Below are positions 47,801-60,430 of a stretch of 64,000 nucleotides of DNA, piece after piece. The number at the start of each line of letters is the position of its first letter. The first letter of the stretch is position 1. Made by a program: the position numbers and the translations under genes. This DNA is from Epiperipatus broadwayi (lineage: Eukaryota > Onychophora > Udeonychophora > Euonychophora > Peripatidae), in the NCBI GenBank assembly GCA_028023455.1, contig JAQFVV010000063.1:4521081-4585080 (forward strand), written 5' to 3'. The notes under the pieces are model-generated. The model was given only the letters and a program-made list of their open reading frames with translations. It ran no database searches and was not told where the DNA came from.

Positions 47801-49900
47801 TACAATTGTATTGCCCTGAATAGACATTATTTGGTATCTTGTTTAGTAATTTGTAAATTTTTCTTTATTTAGTAATGACAAAAATAGCACGTAATCTAGC
47901 AGGATGATACACTCTCACTATTTCTATATTTTATAATATTTAGGACTCCAATGATTAAATTATTCAGTTGGATTATGCTACATATCCTTGTCTTATTTGT
48001 ACATTCTTTATCATATTATGTATTTCCAGAAACTTAGCAATCAGTATTAAATATTTCTATTCACTGAATTACAAAGATAAATGTAGGCCCATCTTATGTT
48101 ACATCTTATTGATATTTCTTTTTGGATAAATACCTTTAAATTAATTGTCCATCCTGAATATTCAATTTGAGTGAGATCAAGCACTAAAATTATGATTCCA
48201 AATATTTTCCATAAACGTAATGTATTAATTAAAATACTACATAGTTTACCAGTAGATTATTAGTAGATGGGTACCATGTTATTAGCATCCAGGCATGACA
48301 ATTCATAACATTATCATTATCAATATGTTGAATTCTTTATTTCATCAGACTATTTTAAATGCTGCATTTTCTGTGTTACAATATATTATTTTAACAAATT
48401 ATCTATAAAATAATCTTAAATATTTCTCTGTTGACAATTATTTCAACAATATTTGATCAACACATTCACAAATTCACTATAATTACATTTAAACATATGC
48501 TTCTATTATTTCTTCTTTCTTTTGTCAAGCAATTAGACACCATTTCCTTGTTCATATATCTTAAATATTAATATATGCACATATATCTTATTATGATTTA
48601 TTCTGCCATTATAATCTTGGCATGCATCTAGTATAATACAAATAACACCATATTTCTCTCTATTTATGTTCTTAATGATATAACCACATTTTCTTAATTC
48701 TATATTTCTCGATGTACATATACGACTTATATAGAGTATTTATTACACTTACACACTTCATATATTTAGTAAGCAGCTTATATAAATTTAATAATAACTT
48801 ATTTAAACTATTGATTAAATTTGATATCTGTGTAATTTATACATTTTTCTTTAGGCTACTTTTATAATTTTCAATAGAATTTAATATATATATATTATAA
48901 CCTAGTGTTATTGACACTTGGTTTACTTGGCATTATTTCTGCAGGAAAACAATGCTATTCTTTAAAGAAATAAAAAGATAAAATAACAATATTAATAATT
49001 GATTAATAAAGTATGCTATTCACTCACTTTGGCATGTTTTGGGTGAATAACTAATAGATTTAATAACTCAATGTCATTTTTAAAGAGAGAACATGAATAA
49101 TTTAATTGAGATATTAATAATTAGACAAATTAATATGGTATAAAACTAAACATAATTATTTTGGATGGTAGAGGGAGAGATAGCTATCATAAAGCACAAT
49201 AACTTTGTAATTTCTATTTAAAAAAAAAATTAAAAAAAAAAAAAAAAAAAAATTTTAAAGATTATACATCACTGATTTTAATTTAATGTATTATTATTAT
49301 TATTTTTATATTCAAATTCTTGTAATCCAGGTAAATAATACTGAAACCTATATGATTGTAATATTTTCCTTTCTTTTGTTTATGTTATAATCAAATGATT
49401 ATTTTTCTAAATCTAAAGTAAAAAAAAAAAGATAGTCTGCTTTTAGTTTTCAAGGAAGGAACAGTCTGAAATTTGGTACTCAATTTTTATTTTATTTTGC
49501 AGATAAATGTAATCAAAGTAAAATTTTAATAATATAATGTGTCTAAAATTTTTTGATAAGATATCTGATTTCCTTTCCATCTCCTATTTAAAGACCTTTT
49601 CTTAAAATTTATTGCTTGCCTAATTCAAAAGCGATGTAACTAAAAGAACACAAAAATTATATTATATCTAAATTAGAAAAACAATTCCAAGAAAAGATTA
49701 ATTATTTATTAACTTTATGCATTTATTAATATTTTCTTGGTATAAAAAAAAAAATAATGAAAGAAATATTTGACCAAGGAAAACAACTAGAAACATTCAC
49801 CCTTTCTCAAATTGCCCTTCAGTATAAAAATATTTTATTCCCAAGAATTGCTGGAAATAAAATAATGATAAATAGATAAATATCTATATTTTTTTTTAAA
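47801..49900. other. AT-rich sequence, no feature recognised
   Basis: Contains a 30-nt poly-A-like run at about 49220-49252. Otherwise nothing supportable. Confidence 0.5.
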
Positions 49901-51803
49901 AAAAAAATATACTTCCGTAAAATAGGAAAAGTTATATAGGGAATTCTTACGGAGAATACCTAAAAAAAAAAAACTAATGACAAACCAAATACTAGACTAT
50001 GATAAAAATAAATATATATTATATTATACATCAGTTGGAATTATTAAAACTCTTACAAAATGCTTATCATAATAACTGGAAAACATTTCCATCCATAGTA
50101 GCAAAAAACCAATAAAAAAAAATAGATGATCAAATATGCAATTCTGTCCAAAATTGTGTGTTAATTCAAGTAAAATAATCTTCAATTCTATATGTTTCTT
50201 TATCTAATTTATTAAAGCCAAAATAAGAAAAACTTTATTTAAAGGAAAAACCTTTTTTAAACGTGGAAATCACGAAAGCCCACGCCATGCTCAAGAAAAC
50301 TTTTCTAATGAGAGAGCCGTTAATAAGATGTTTAAAACTAGTAAAAGAATTTTTGTTATATCACATGTTAAAGCGGCAGGAATTTTGTAAGACAAAGGTT
50401 GTTTTAATATAATTATTATAGGTTGTTGATATTTAACACGAAAGAAAACATAAAAATTTAATATACAACATTGTAGGAGAAATTTTAGTTAGATACGTAA
50501 AGAAAAAATTTAGATATTTAAGGGTAAAAAAATAAAATTATCAGAAGACTAAAAAAAAAACAAAAAGTAAATTGAAACAATTAATAATTGAGAATTTACT
50601 AATATTCTTAAAAACACACCTTTATTAAGAGCCCTTTGAAGTCCTTTATAAAATTAAAATAAATTTATTCTAGAGCTGATCAGAGTTGACAGTATACGGA
50701 ACATTATAAACAGATTACTTACGCCCGATATAGCTGACAATGCGGTAATAAAGTATTTATTTTGTGGGACGAAAAACCCCCAACTTCTGAGAGATTTAAA
50801 AGTGGTTGCCCGGCGCCGGGCAACTCTGACCGTTTAACCCGGGTGATTTGGGGCTGGCCCGAGGCGAAACCCCAAATATTTAAGTAGGACCACGTACCAT
50901 ATCCCTGGAAAAAGCCCCGATACTATTGAAGCAGTAGTCGCGAAGTGAGAGTATTGCGCAAATATGTATTGATAGAACAGGAAATAAAAGTATTAAATTA
51001 GCAACTATAAAACATATTTAAAATAGAAACAATGTTAGTAAGAGAGGAACGGCTATATAAATGTACCCATAAGCCTAAATAAAGAAAGTATAGAAATAAA
51101 TTAATATTTGCATGCATAGATGGATACATTAAAAAAAAAAAACAAAAAAAACACAAGCCAAAATAAAAACAAGAGGAAGAAAGTTTAGTAACAACCATAG
51201 AGCAACAGGAAAGAACTCCAAACCAAAGAACGAAAGTAAAATTGTATTACAGGGATATGAAAAATAATTTTTTGTGATAATAATAAATAGCTGTAAAAGT
51301 GTTTTTTATATGCAAATAAAGGTTGCCAATTTTGCAAAACCTTTCTTGGCCAAACATTCCAAATTCGTAAAAAACAATACCGATAAAAAGCGATGGAAAG
51401 ATATATTTAGTTTAAGATAATATTTAGGGGAAACTAGCAAACTCCTGAAAAAATACCCAAACCTCTTTGGTTGCACTATTCCATTCCCATTTGTAATTGC
51501 AAGAAACTTGTATATATTGGTTGTTGGAGAGGAGGACCAACCCTTTTATATCTGCGGCGAAAAAAAAAAAAAAAAAAGGACAAAAAGCATAGAAAGAATA
51601 CACCTTAAAAAAGCGGAAGAGAGGACACAGAATAGAAAAAGTTCCAGGCGACCGAGCGCAAACAACCACCGCCCCAGAAACAAAGACCCGGAAATAAAAC
51701 TTAAATAAAGGACAATGTGAACAAGGCGCAAGGAGAAGACAGATAGAAGGTTAGACAGAAACGAGTTTTTGGTGAACAACGCAAAAAAAAAAAAAAACTA
51801 GGT

Positions 51804-51804
<1 letters not shown>
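49901..51804. other. Purine-rich, CpG-retaining tract, possible LTR or insertion
   Basis: The plus strand is A/G-rich with CpG words (AACGTGGAAATCACGAAAGC, GAGAGCCGTTAATAAG, AAAGCGGCAGG, CCACCGCCCCAG) unlike the flanks, and it ends at a long (TA)n tract, as the 6.95-kb element does. Overlapping short frames near 51420-51780 on both strands are Lys/Glu or Phe-rich translations without a known domain. I could not find matching ends. Confidence 0.3.
50805..50877. promoter_or_regulatory. GC-rich patch with perfect 20-bp palindrome and second hairpin
   Basis: GTTGCCCGGCGCCGGGCAAC (50805-50824) is its own exact reverse complement. It is followed by ATTTGGGG...CCCCAAAT (50846-50877, 8-bp stem, 16-nt loop containing CTGGCCCGAGGCG). 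This sits in a ~180-bp GC-rich island in otherwise about 75-80% A+T DNA. It could be the regulatory or structured leader region of a retroelement. Regulatory type is assigned tentatively. Confidence 0.4.

Positions 51805-51842
<38 letters not shown>
51805..51842. repeat. (TA)n microsatellite
   Basis: About 19 units, preceded by a 15-nt A run. Confidence 0.95.
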
Positions 51843-51848
<6 letters not shown>

Positions 51849-52050
51849 GTTTCAATTCTAAAGGCATTTTTATTTTAACTTAAAAATAAAAAAATGTCAT
51901 AAGTAAACGGATTTTTTTGTTTGTTATATAATATCCTTGATAATCACTTTATTTTTTTGTGGATGATACCATAGGATGTAGAATGCAAAGAAGACGGGAT
52001 ATAATTTAGTCTTAGACTTGCTGTAAAATATCACAGACTTACTAAGTTAT

Positions 52051-52112
52051 GGTTAGGTTTATGGCTAGAATTAGGGTTAGGGTTAAGGTTAGGTTAGGGT
52101 TAGAGTTAGGCT
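52051..52112 (+). repeat. Interstitial telomere-like tract (TTAGGG variants)
   Basis: Degenerate units GGTTAG, TTAGGG, TTAAGG and TTAGAG are repeated about ten times. TTAGGG is the telomere unit of molluscs and most metazoans. The tract is too short and too diverged to be a chromosome end. Confidence 0.85.
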
Positions 52113-52621
52113 TCAGATCCAGTTTCATCACAGGAAGTCTACATGTTTTCAATTATATACTATTCAAAATAGAATGTAAAAAACAAATAAAAATGTAAAC
52201 AAACAAATGATAAAACATTGCAAATTATACAAGCTTATTAGATTTTATGAATATCAGTATGATGACAGCCAATTTTTTTGTTCAATATCACATTCTCAAA
52301 TCTCAAACAGAATTCTTCCTAACCACATTTCCCCCTCAGAATTTAAATATATTTTAGTATTGTAACTGTAAGCATGTGCAAATAAGCAAAAACAGTAAAA
52401 ATAAGAAAAACATGGACTTCCCAATTAAACAAGTAATATGTCTAAATGTGTTAAAATGCAGGCAGTGATGAGACTAAGTATAAATTGTAATATTAATTGG
52501 ATGAGTGCTTTTGAAAAATTTTATCTTCTCATAATCATAGCAAGTGGGTTGCATGATCACAATAGAAAATGTATGTGACAAATATTAAAATATATTCAAA
52601 GTGGATTAGAAAGTCCACCTT

Positions 52622-52622
<1 letters not shown>

Positions 52623-52655
<33 letters not shown>
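52623..52655. repeat. (GA)n microsatellite
   Basis: About 16 GA units. Confidence 0.95.
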
Positions 52656-52657
<2 letters not shown>

Positions 52658-52669
52658 CATACTTCCTTC

Positions 52670-52985
52670 TGGTTTATAATATAGCTGTTGTTAGCTATAA
52701 ACCATGCTTCTTTGATTTTACATTTAGAGTCATGACATTCTATGCATGCAATGAAAGCAGAAGATAGTTCAAATATATGGCCAATGAACTTCGGTGTTCT
52801 AATAAGATGGAATTATGTTTGGGTTTATTCAGAGCTCTTTTGCATAAATAACGCTGCTGAGAGACATAAGTGAAGAGAGGTGCATGGAATTCATCATAAT
52901 ATATGGCAATGCAGCTAGTTTGGTGGCATAGGATCTTATACACTATGTGAGGAATCTGATCAGAGGGTAGGTGGTCTTTTGAATT
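52670..52985 (-). pseudogene. Penelope-like element 3' relic (GIY-YIG domain)
   Basis: Minus-strand frame VYKILCHQTSCIAIYYDE, then a QQRYLCKRALNKPKHNSILLEH-like segment, aligns with the VYKISCPTNGC...YY..E, SQHHYLYRRAINN and FEH blocks of the 30-38 kb elements. The non-coding sequence to its left (CCATGCTTCTTTGATTTTAC) matches the 3' region AGCATGCCTCCTTAATCTTT of those copies. The YYG glycine is replaced (YYD) and the catalytic arginine region is altered. It is an older, more diverged insertion than the paired copies, and no RT portion is visible. Confidence 0.75.
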
Positions 52986-52999
52986 GGTTAATTAATCTA

Positions 53000-54560
53000 T
53001 TAATTGAATTAAACAAAAAATATTAAAATTTATAAACTTAATTACTATTTGGCTGCAATAATTTTTCCAACTTGGAGTACCACATATGACCCCATTAAGA
53101 AACAAAGTATTGAAATTTATAAATTTAATAAATTTTATTACACACATATGTTCATTAGAGCACTGAATGTGATCATATTTATTGTTTTTTTGGCATTTGT
53201 TGAAAGCTTCCTTTTTTTTTTCAAAATTTGATTTACAGTATTTTGCTTAGTAAAATCTTTTTTAAGCATAATGCTAAAAGTTTTATGAAATTTAAGAACA
53301 TTTCTAATGTTAGCATGGACTTAAATTAGAGAGGGTATACTCCCAGATATAGAGATTGATATAATGTTTGTATAAAAAAAAATCATTGAAGACAAAGAAT
53401 ATCATCCACAACATATTTAATTGCAATAAAAGTCAGAATTTCATTATTCATTTTATTTAAAAAATAAATATATGATATAGCAAGTTTTATTTTTTGAGTG
53501 AACAAATAAGCACACACACAGTTTAACTATATTATTTTTTAATTTTTGATTATATTATAATTTATATATGTATTATACATATAAAAAAGCATCTATCTAT
53601 CTATATTGAAACAAGAATGCTGTTTAACATGTGTATTTATTCTAAGAGCTATTTACTCTCCCACCTTAAAAAAATGGCAAATGTATAAAAAAGTCGATCT
53701 TATATTTTTTCTAGAAAAATATAGCAAAAAGTTTAGTTTATGACTTTACAAGAAAATCATTATTTTTTATAACTGAGAAAAAAATAAAGTGAAACCTTCA
53801 TTATTGATTTCATAATTTTAGATTATAATTTAAATATATCACTCGTATTTATTTAAAGCTGACATTTATTAAAAATATTACATTTTTAATTTTTGGAATG
53901 ATGTTGTCATATAAAGTGTGATAATAGCTTGAGGCAGTCTTAATAAATTGGAAAACTTTAACTAATCCTTATGACCTGTTATCTATCCCATGAAAAGTAT
54001 TATACAATCCTTATGAAGAAAAAAACACTCAGGCTTAAATGAAAGCTGTGCAACAAATAAGAAACAGTGGGCTGAGCTGCTTAATCAAACCAAAGATCAG
54101 AGTATAAATAGTTAAGTTGGAAGTTCAGAAGGGGATTTAAAAAAAAGATTTTTAAAGTGTATATTTAAAGAAGATTTTTTTCGAAAGATTTTTTGAAAAA
54201 GATATTAAAAAAGTGAAGAATTAAAAAGTTAAATTCTTATTTAAGTGTTACTTAACTCTGATTTTTGTCACCTTGGAATCTAACCTTTACAGCCACTGTT
54301 AATAATGGAAAAAGAAAACATTATTAAGGAAATTATAACAATGAAAGGCTAAATGACAGCAGCTTCTGCTCTTCATTCCAAGCCATGTTTCTCCAAGATT
54401 TGTCTGGATAAACATCATAGAAAGTAAATAATTCCATTCAGCTGAAATCAATGCCCCCTTTTTAAAGCAGTCACATCATGGATATGAAGAAAACAACTGG
54501 ATAAAAATGAAGGTAATGATTTTATAAAATATTCGATACTATGTGTTTATAAAAGACAAG
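53000..54560. other. AT-rich sequence, no feature recognised
   Basis: No supportable gene or repeat, apart from a four-unit ATCT run at about 53590-53604. Confidence 0.5.
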
Positions 54561-54578
54561 ACAAAATGTCCGTCTTAA

Positions 54579-54800
54579 ATAAAATTATGAATAAATGTAG
54601 CTATATGAAAATATGTTTATTATAAATGAAACTAAAATTATGAATAAATGTAGCTATATAAAAATATGTTTATTATAAATGAAACTAAAATTATGAATAA
54701 ATGTAGCTATATGAAAACACATTTATTATTGAGAAATTATAAATGAAACTAAAATTATGAGTAAATGTAGCTACATGAAAATACGTTTATTATTGATAAA
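54579..54800 (+). repeat. Four-unit ~56-72-bp minisatellite
   Basis: Each unit contains AAATTATGAATAAATGTAGC, TATATGAAAATAxGTTTATTA and TATAAATGAAACT. The last units carry an extra TTGAGAAAT insertion. Confidence 0.92.
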
Positions 54801-55770
54801 TGATAAAGAAAACTACTGATCAACTTATATTTGGAAACATACATCTAGGGCAGAACAAACAACAATATTTATGATAGATATTGGAGTAACCAAATAAAAT
54901 TACAAATGCTTACCTGTCTATTGATTGTATAAGAATATTACACATAACTATAATTAATTAAATTATAATATAATGTATTTATAATTTAGATAAGAGTAGA
55001 AAAAATAAAAATGAAGGTATACATTCAAAATGAATGTATTTAGTAGATGTATACTATATTGTGAACAAATTCAAACATTTAAATATGAGCTAGTACATCA
55101 ATAAAAGTTAACGGTATATGCGTATAATGAACCATGTCCTTAAATAAGTTGAAACATTGAGAAAATTATTTTTTGTTGTTATTATTAAAAAGATTTTATT
55201 TATTATCTGAAAACTCTGAAAAAAGTAATATAAACACAGAATTAAAACATGTTATATACATATGAGTGAGAAATAAGAATACCAAACCAATGAACCTAGG
55301 ATAAATGTGCACATAGTATGGATTCAAACCTGGATTTGGATAACCATGAATAAAAATATCTGTATTATGCTTTAACTAACTTAAAATTAACTGGAACTTT
55401 GAATTACATGTAAAATGTAAATTATTAAAGAACTTGCATTCTTTAATTCATATTGCCCTACTATTGGATGTATACCAAGATACACAATGGACTGCAAATA
55501 AAATAATTGTTGAATTAAGTGGAACTCTGAATTAAATGCTATCAGTTGTCTTCATTATTCTCTCTGTTGTCTTAATATATCACACTCCTCTCTGTAAACT
55601 AACTAAATGACTAAAGATGTAAGCTGTTAAAGAACTATTGAAAGAACGACTTTATTATACTCTCAGCAGATTACATTTTTTAAGTCATATAAAATGTTAT
55701 TGGAAGTAGGCCAAAGGAATACAAGGGACTGTCAATGAAATACTTTGTTTGATGGACATTTATTTAAACC
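54801..55770. other. AT-rich sequence, no feature recognised
   Basis: GATTCAAACCTGG at about 55322 resembles a B box, but no A box lies upstream. Confidence 0.45.
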
Positions 55771-56162
55771 TGTTATTAAATAAAATTATTGTTACTTAAA
55801 ATTAATTTTAGTTATCCAGTTGTTCAATTCTATTTTTTTTTGTTATTGCATCCCTCATCATTCAGTGCACTTGTTCACGAGAATCTCATGCCTCCTGAGC
55901 TATGTCTGGCATAACTAGACCTATGTAAATCAGGTTGTAGTGAGAGGGAACTCAGTGGCGCTGTTTGGAAAACCAAACATAGAAATGTCTAGATGCTTCC
56001 AGTCTCTATAGTGCTACATCCTTTGATGAGCAGGAAATATTGTTGTAGGGAGGGTTAACATCTGCATTGGGGAATGCCAATTGATAGTTCCTTCCTGCAA
56101 CATACTCATTAGGAAATTGTTACAACTGAGATAATAAAGGTTGTATGGTGGTCCGGTTACAA
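55771..56162 (+). mobile_element. ~370-390-bp dispersed repeat (family A), copy 3
   Basis: Reverse complement of the copies at 1956-2325 and 3359-3731. It runs TTATTAAATAAAATTATTG, AGAATCTCATGCCTCCTGAG, GATGCTTCCAGTCTCTATAG, GATGAGCAGGAAATATTGTT, ATTGGGGAATGCCAATTGAT and ends GTCCGGTTACAATATATATA. The TA and TG repeat lies after GGTTACAA, consistent with a 3' microsatellite tail on this strand. Frames on the minus strand here are not gene-like. Confidence 0.72.
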
Positions 56163-56477
56163 TATATATATGTGTGTATATTGTGTGTGTGTTGAAAATT
56201 AATGCTCGCTTGCAATTCAATAAACCATACATATTCTATTAAAATCAATTTATCAACAGAACATGAGTTATATGTGAAGTACATTGTAGACAAGAAAGGC
56301 TTGGAACAAAATATATCAAGTATAAATAATTTCACCATATATAAAAATCTTTCTGGAAAATTTAAGTTGGTTAGAGCATTACCTTAAAATTCAATACTCA
56401 AGAATCTAAGGATCCAGGTAACACCTAAAGAAAAGGAGAGAATAATACCTCTTGAAAAATTCTGCATATACTAACCT

Positions 56478-56610
56478 ATTTGATGTGCTATTACTAACAG
56501 TTGAATGTATTTGGAATATTTAAATAAAGTTAAATTTTTCTAAAAACATTTAATACACATATTAGATGATTTCTTAGAAAGAGTCCAATATAAAAATACA
56601 ATCTTATAAG
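56478..56610 (+). repeat. Single-arm copy of the 17-kb palindrome repeat
   Basis: TTTGATGTGCTATTACTAACAG, TTGAATGTATTTGGAATATT and TAAATAAAGTTAA match 17189-17265. Downstream ATAAAAATACAATCTTATAAG matches the outer arm. No inverted partner is present here, so this represents the uninverted state. Confidence 0.8.
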
Positions 56611-56859
56611 TTCTCTTTGCTTGGCATTTTATAGTTCATCACTCTATGGAATTGACAAAATTGCTGAAAAAAAATTTGCTTTTATTGCTGAAATCAATTT
56701 GGATTGGATAAGGTCATAGTTTTTTTTTATTTTATTTTAAGCTTGCAAATGTTTACACCAAGTTGTCCTCATCATTTGTATTTTACTCAGTATCAATACA
56801 TTTGATTTTTTCTTCTTTAAATTGTTCTAGAGAGAACCTAGAATAAGTTCTCATGCTAT

Positions 56860-57092
56860 GTTACCATGTCTAATAAATGGACAATTATTAATAAAGAGCA
56901 AAACTCTCCTTACAGTTGTGCCACTCAATGCAAGCCAGAGTAATAAATGGATAGATGATTTGTTTATAAAATCCCTATCCAGTGCCTATTTATCCAATAT
57001 TCCCAGACTAGTTTGTAGTGTGAGGATATTGGAGCCTTGGATCTGAGAGCACCGCACCTAGACCTCAGGATCTAATGCAACTCTCCAGCAGG
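56860..57092 (+). repeat. Single-orientation copy of the 41-kb palindrome repeat
   Basis: GCAAAACTCTCC, AAAATCCCTATCCAGTGCCT, CCAATATTCCCAGACTAGTT and GGAGCCTTGGATCTGAGAGC match 41070-41270. The inverted second arm seen at 41356-41486 is absent. A 62-codon plus frame is a translation of the repeat, not a gene. Confidence 0.8.
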
Positions 57093-59460
57093 TCTCTTTT
57101 ACTTTTTTAGTTAATCATAAAGCTATAAGTTCAAAGTAAAAACTCAAATATTGGATTGATTTTAGAATTAAATAACTTTTTCATTTTGAGAATTATTTTA
57201 GCGTTTCTATAAGCTAAATGATCTATTTTGGGTTTTCAGTTGGTGTTTTTAAATTTTCCAACATGGTACTTCTTTTTTTAAAAGATAAAACTGTTTTTTG
57301 TTTTTAATAATGAATTTTTATTGAACATAAATATCCAATAAAAACATGTACATTGTTTTGTATATGTTTTTCTAATTTTTCTATAGAACAATTTTGCCGC
57401 ATATTATTAGCTATCATAAAAATATATACATATAAATAATTTTTAAATCTGTCAAGTCATTATCTAAATTATTTAATTATGTGCAGTTATCATATTTATG
57501 TATATTTACGAATGATCTTAGTGACAGAATAAGATGGTGATTATTTACTTTAATTTACGCCTTGTTTCATTGTCAGCTTGATTTGCAATGTATGCAGAAA
57601 AAGATTACTGTGCTATATGTTCTGTTTAGTTTTACCTAATCTTTAATGCTGATTTTGATAAAAAAAAAAAAAAAAATTAAGAAATATCAAGTTATCTAGT
57701 CACTGATATCGCAAGTACAAAAAAAAAAAGATATTTTTTTCCCATTATGGCTCTATATTTCTAGTATGTTTACATATAAACTATTTTTTTTCTCTTAAAA
57801 AAAGTTATTATAGAGTTTTAAAACTGTCAATCTTTTTTTCCTCTCTAGAATAACATATGCTTTCTTAGTTTGTTTCTTTTAAATTGTATTCGTGTTTCAG
57901 CAGAAATTTTATATCCGGTATTCAATAGAAAGTTATAATCTTTTAAATTGCCTATCAGATGATCTAACTTTAATAAATGGCAAACATTTATGTTAAGAAA
58001 ATAACAAATTCCATATCTATTGACTATTATTGATTCATTACTTACTATGACATACTGTAAAAGAAAAATAAATCATGACGTATGTTTATTGTATTAAAAC
58101 GATTTTTTTTTACAACTCGATTATAAGGAAATTGAAAAGACGACTTAAAGACTAAAATCAATAACTCGATGAAGAAAAAAGTATATCAGTTGTATATATA
58201 GATAATAGATATATTAAATGAAGAACACTAAAGTAACTTCAGACCACTGAACGAAATATGAAAAGATGTATTTTAGAAATAACAAACAATTTCAAAAGAG
58301 AAATATTTGGACCAAAGAACAAATAAGTATTATTGATATCTTTGAAAGAATTGAGACTAAAATAGAACTGAGATGAATTTATTGGAAAAGAGATGATAAT
58401 AGGTGAAAAGTTGAAATTTTAAACTGAATACAAAGAGATTGTAAAAATCTTAAAAACATATCACCTGTGAGTAAATTAATAAAATAAGGAAGATTGTAGA
58501 TGTGATGTTGAGAAGAGAAGCTATGGATCAAAGAAGAGGAATTAAGTTTGGAGAGTTTCTTCATCCTGAAATCAATTGATGATGGTTGAAAATGATAATC
58601 ATGATATATATATATATGTAAGTAGCATTTCACAGTCTAAATAGCCTTAGAAAGATTAATTTTTTTTTATCCATCTTCACAATTTTGAAAAATAATGGAG
58701 AAAAGTGTTTATTATCAGGCCATTAAATTGCTAGTTGTGAAAGTTGTTTTTTTACAACCTATCTATACTTAATAATATAGAATGATTAGAGATAAGTTAG
58801 TTGAGAGCTGGGTACCTGAATAATGCTGAGTACATATGAAATTTTTTATCTTTCTAAAAAAATGCTATTAGAACTTAAGATATGAATCCTCATATTTTTC
58901 TCTCTATGTAGGTATATATAAACCCACACTTACAGTCAATTTCAATTGTGATCAATATGCTGTACACATAATAAATTATGCCTATTATGTGTACTTTTTG
59001 CCTGCAAAAATATTTGAAGACAATTATTAATGTAAATTTAGATATCTGCCTCCTGTTGAATCAACTATATAAAACATATCCAACAATGCATACAGACTAC
59101 ATATAAGCAGTAAAAGCAAATTCCAAAATTATATCAATAGTATTATTTTATTTAAACTGTAAACATAAGTCCAATTTGATTATTACAAATTTCAGAGAAT
59201 CATAAGTTATTTGTGTTTTTTTTTAAAATACAGATAGTATTAATTATTTATTACATCAGTGCAGGATTAAGCATCTAATAGTTCTTAGACAAAATTTAAA
59301 TTGGGGCTCCATTTATATAAATTGCTTCTAAAAAAATATTAAATAATATCACTTAAATTTTTTTATTAATAATTGAGAATACAAACAGTAATACAATAAT
59401 AACTGTATAATAAAATAGTTTATAGTTTAACAAAAAATATATAAAAATATAAACAATTAA
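57093..59460. other. AT-rich sequence, no feature recognised
   Basis: Scattered A and T runs only. An 84-codon minus frame at 58379-58633 lacks any family signature. Confidence 0.5.
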
Positions 59461-60430
59461 TCAGTCTTTAAAAAAATTGCAAATTTCATTTCAGAAAATT
59501 GATCCATAATATCTTTTCAATCTAACCGTTTGAGAATATCTCTTTCTATAGCACCCTTGCTTTTCCTGTTTTATTGAATTTTTAAAATAATTTTTAGCTT
59601 CTTTCAAAATAGAGAAAGATCTCTCTCCTACTGCATTATTTCTATTAGGCATAGTTTATTATGAAAAATAGGTGCAATATTATTATTTTTATAAATTGGT
59701 ACATATTCTTCTGGCTTTTTAAATTTTGTTTTCTCACCATTAAAAAAAATTGTGTCATCTCATGGACTCTTCTACACCAATATATTTGAGGCAAACTTTT
59801 TTGGTCACTTATATAATCTGATACATTTTTTAAATCTTCAAATTCTTTAAAAAAATATTTGAAATATTTTGTTAATTTCTTGATATGTTTAAACTTGAGT
59901 TCAATTTTGCTATATATCAAACTTTTCTATATACTCTCCTCATATACACTTCAATGCAATTTTTATATAATTCCTCCTTTTTTGATGAAGATTGCAAGGC
60001 CATCAAAACTCTAAGGAAAATAAAGGAGGAATTATATAAAAATTTTATTGAAGAATATATGAGGAGAGTATATAGAAAAGTTTGCTGTATAAGAGTATAT
60101 GAAGAAAGTTGCATAGAAAGTGAAAAGGAGAAAATAAAAATAATTGTTGTTTGTTTTCATTTTTATTTTCATTTTTTCCTTTCTGTCTACAGAGATAGAT
60201 ACTCTTCAATTTATATTTCTTCATTGTTCATATTCATTTTTGTTTTTTTCTTTTTCTACTTTCTCTTCTATTATACACTCATCCAGATCTAATTCTTCAT
60301 TTACTGATATTGATATGTCTACATTCTTTTTTAATAAAATACTTAAACAGTACATTTTGCTTTTCTTCATCTTTTTTCTGTTTTGCTTTTTTGAAATCTT
60401 GCCTTATGTTGATAGCTCATATTTGCTATT
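59461..60430 (-). pseudogene. hAT-family transposase remnant
   Basis: On the minus strand the C-terminal hAT dimerisation region is recognisable. NNAVGERSFSILKEAKNYFK (about 59640-59580) is followed, after a frameshift, by GAIERDILKRLD-stop-KDIMDQFSEMKFAIF (about 59550-59470). This matches the family pattern A-x-E-R-x-F-S-x-L-K-x-x-K-x-Y ... S-I-E-x-(D/E)-I ... L-D ... I-(I/M)-D-x-F-(A/S). Just upstream, a 91-codon frame (59645-59920) reads KYFKYFFKEFEDLKNVSDY and YWCRRVHEM, plausible for the preceding catalytic-region helix. Further upstream a frame near 60230-60420 reads KKDEEKQNVLFKYFIKKE, which may be the N-terminus. Frameshifts and a hairpin insertion disrupt it. Inactive. Confidence 0.65.
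59917..60085. repeat. Hairpin with ~65-bp arms inside the hAT relic
   Basis: CAAACTTTTCTATATACTCTCC (from 59919) pairs with GGAGAGTATATAGAAAAGTTTG (to 60081). TTTTTATATAATTCCTCC pairs with GGAGGAATTATATAAAAA. The loop is about 40 bp (GATTGCAAGGCCATCAAAAC). Long frames on both strands across this block are products of the inverted repeat. Confidence 0.87.

Noticed and set aside
51424-51779. Overlapping short frames on both strands suggesting a small gene
   Set aside because: Products are Lys/Arg/Glu-rich or Phe-rich and change wholly between frames; they fit purine-rich non-coding DNA.
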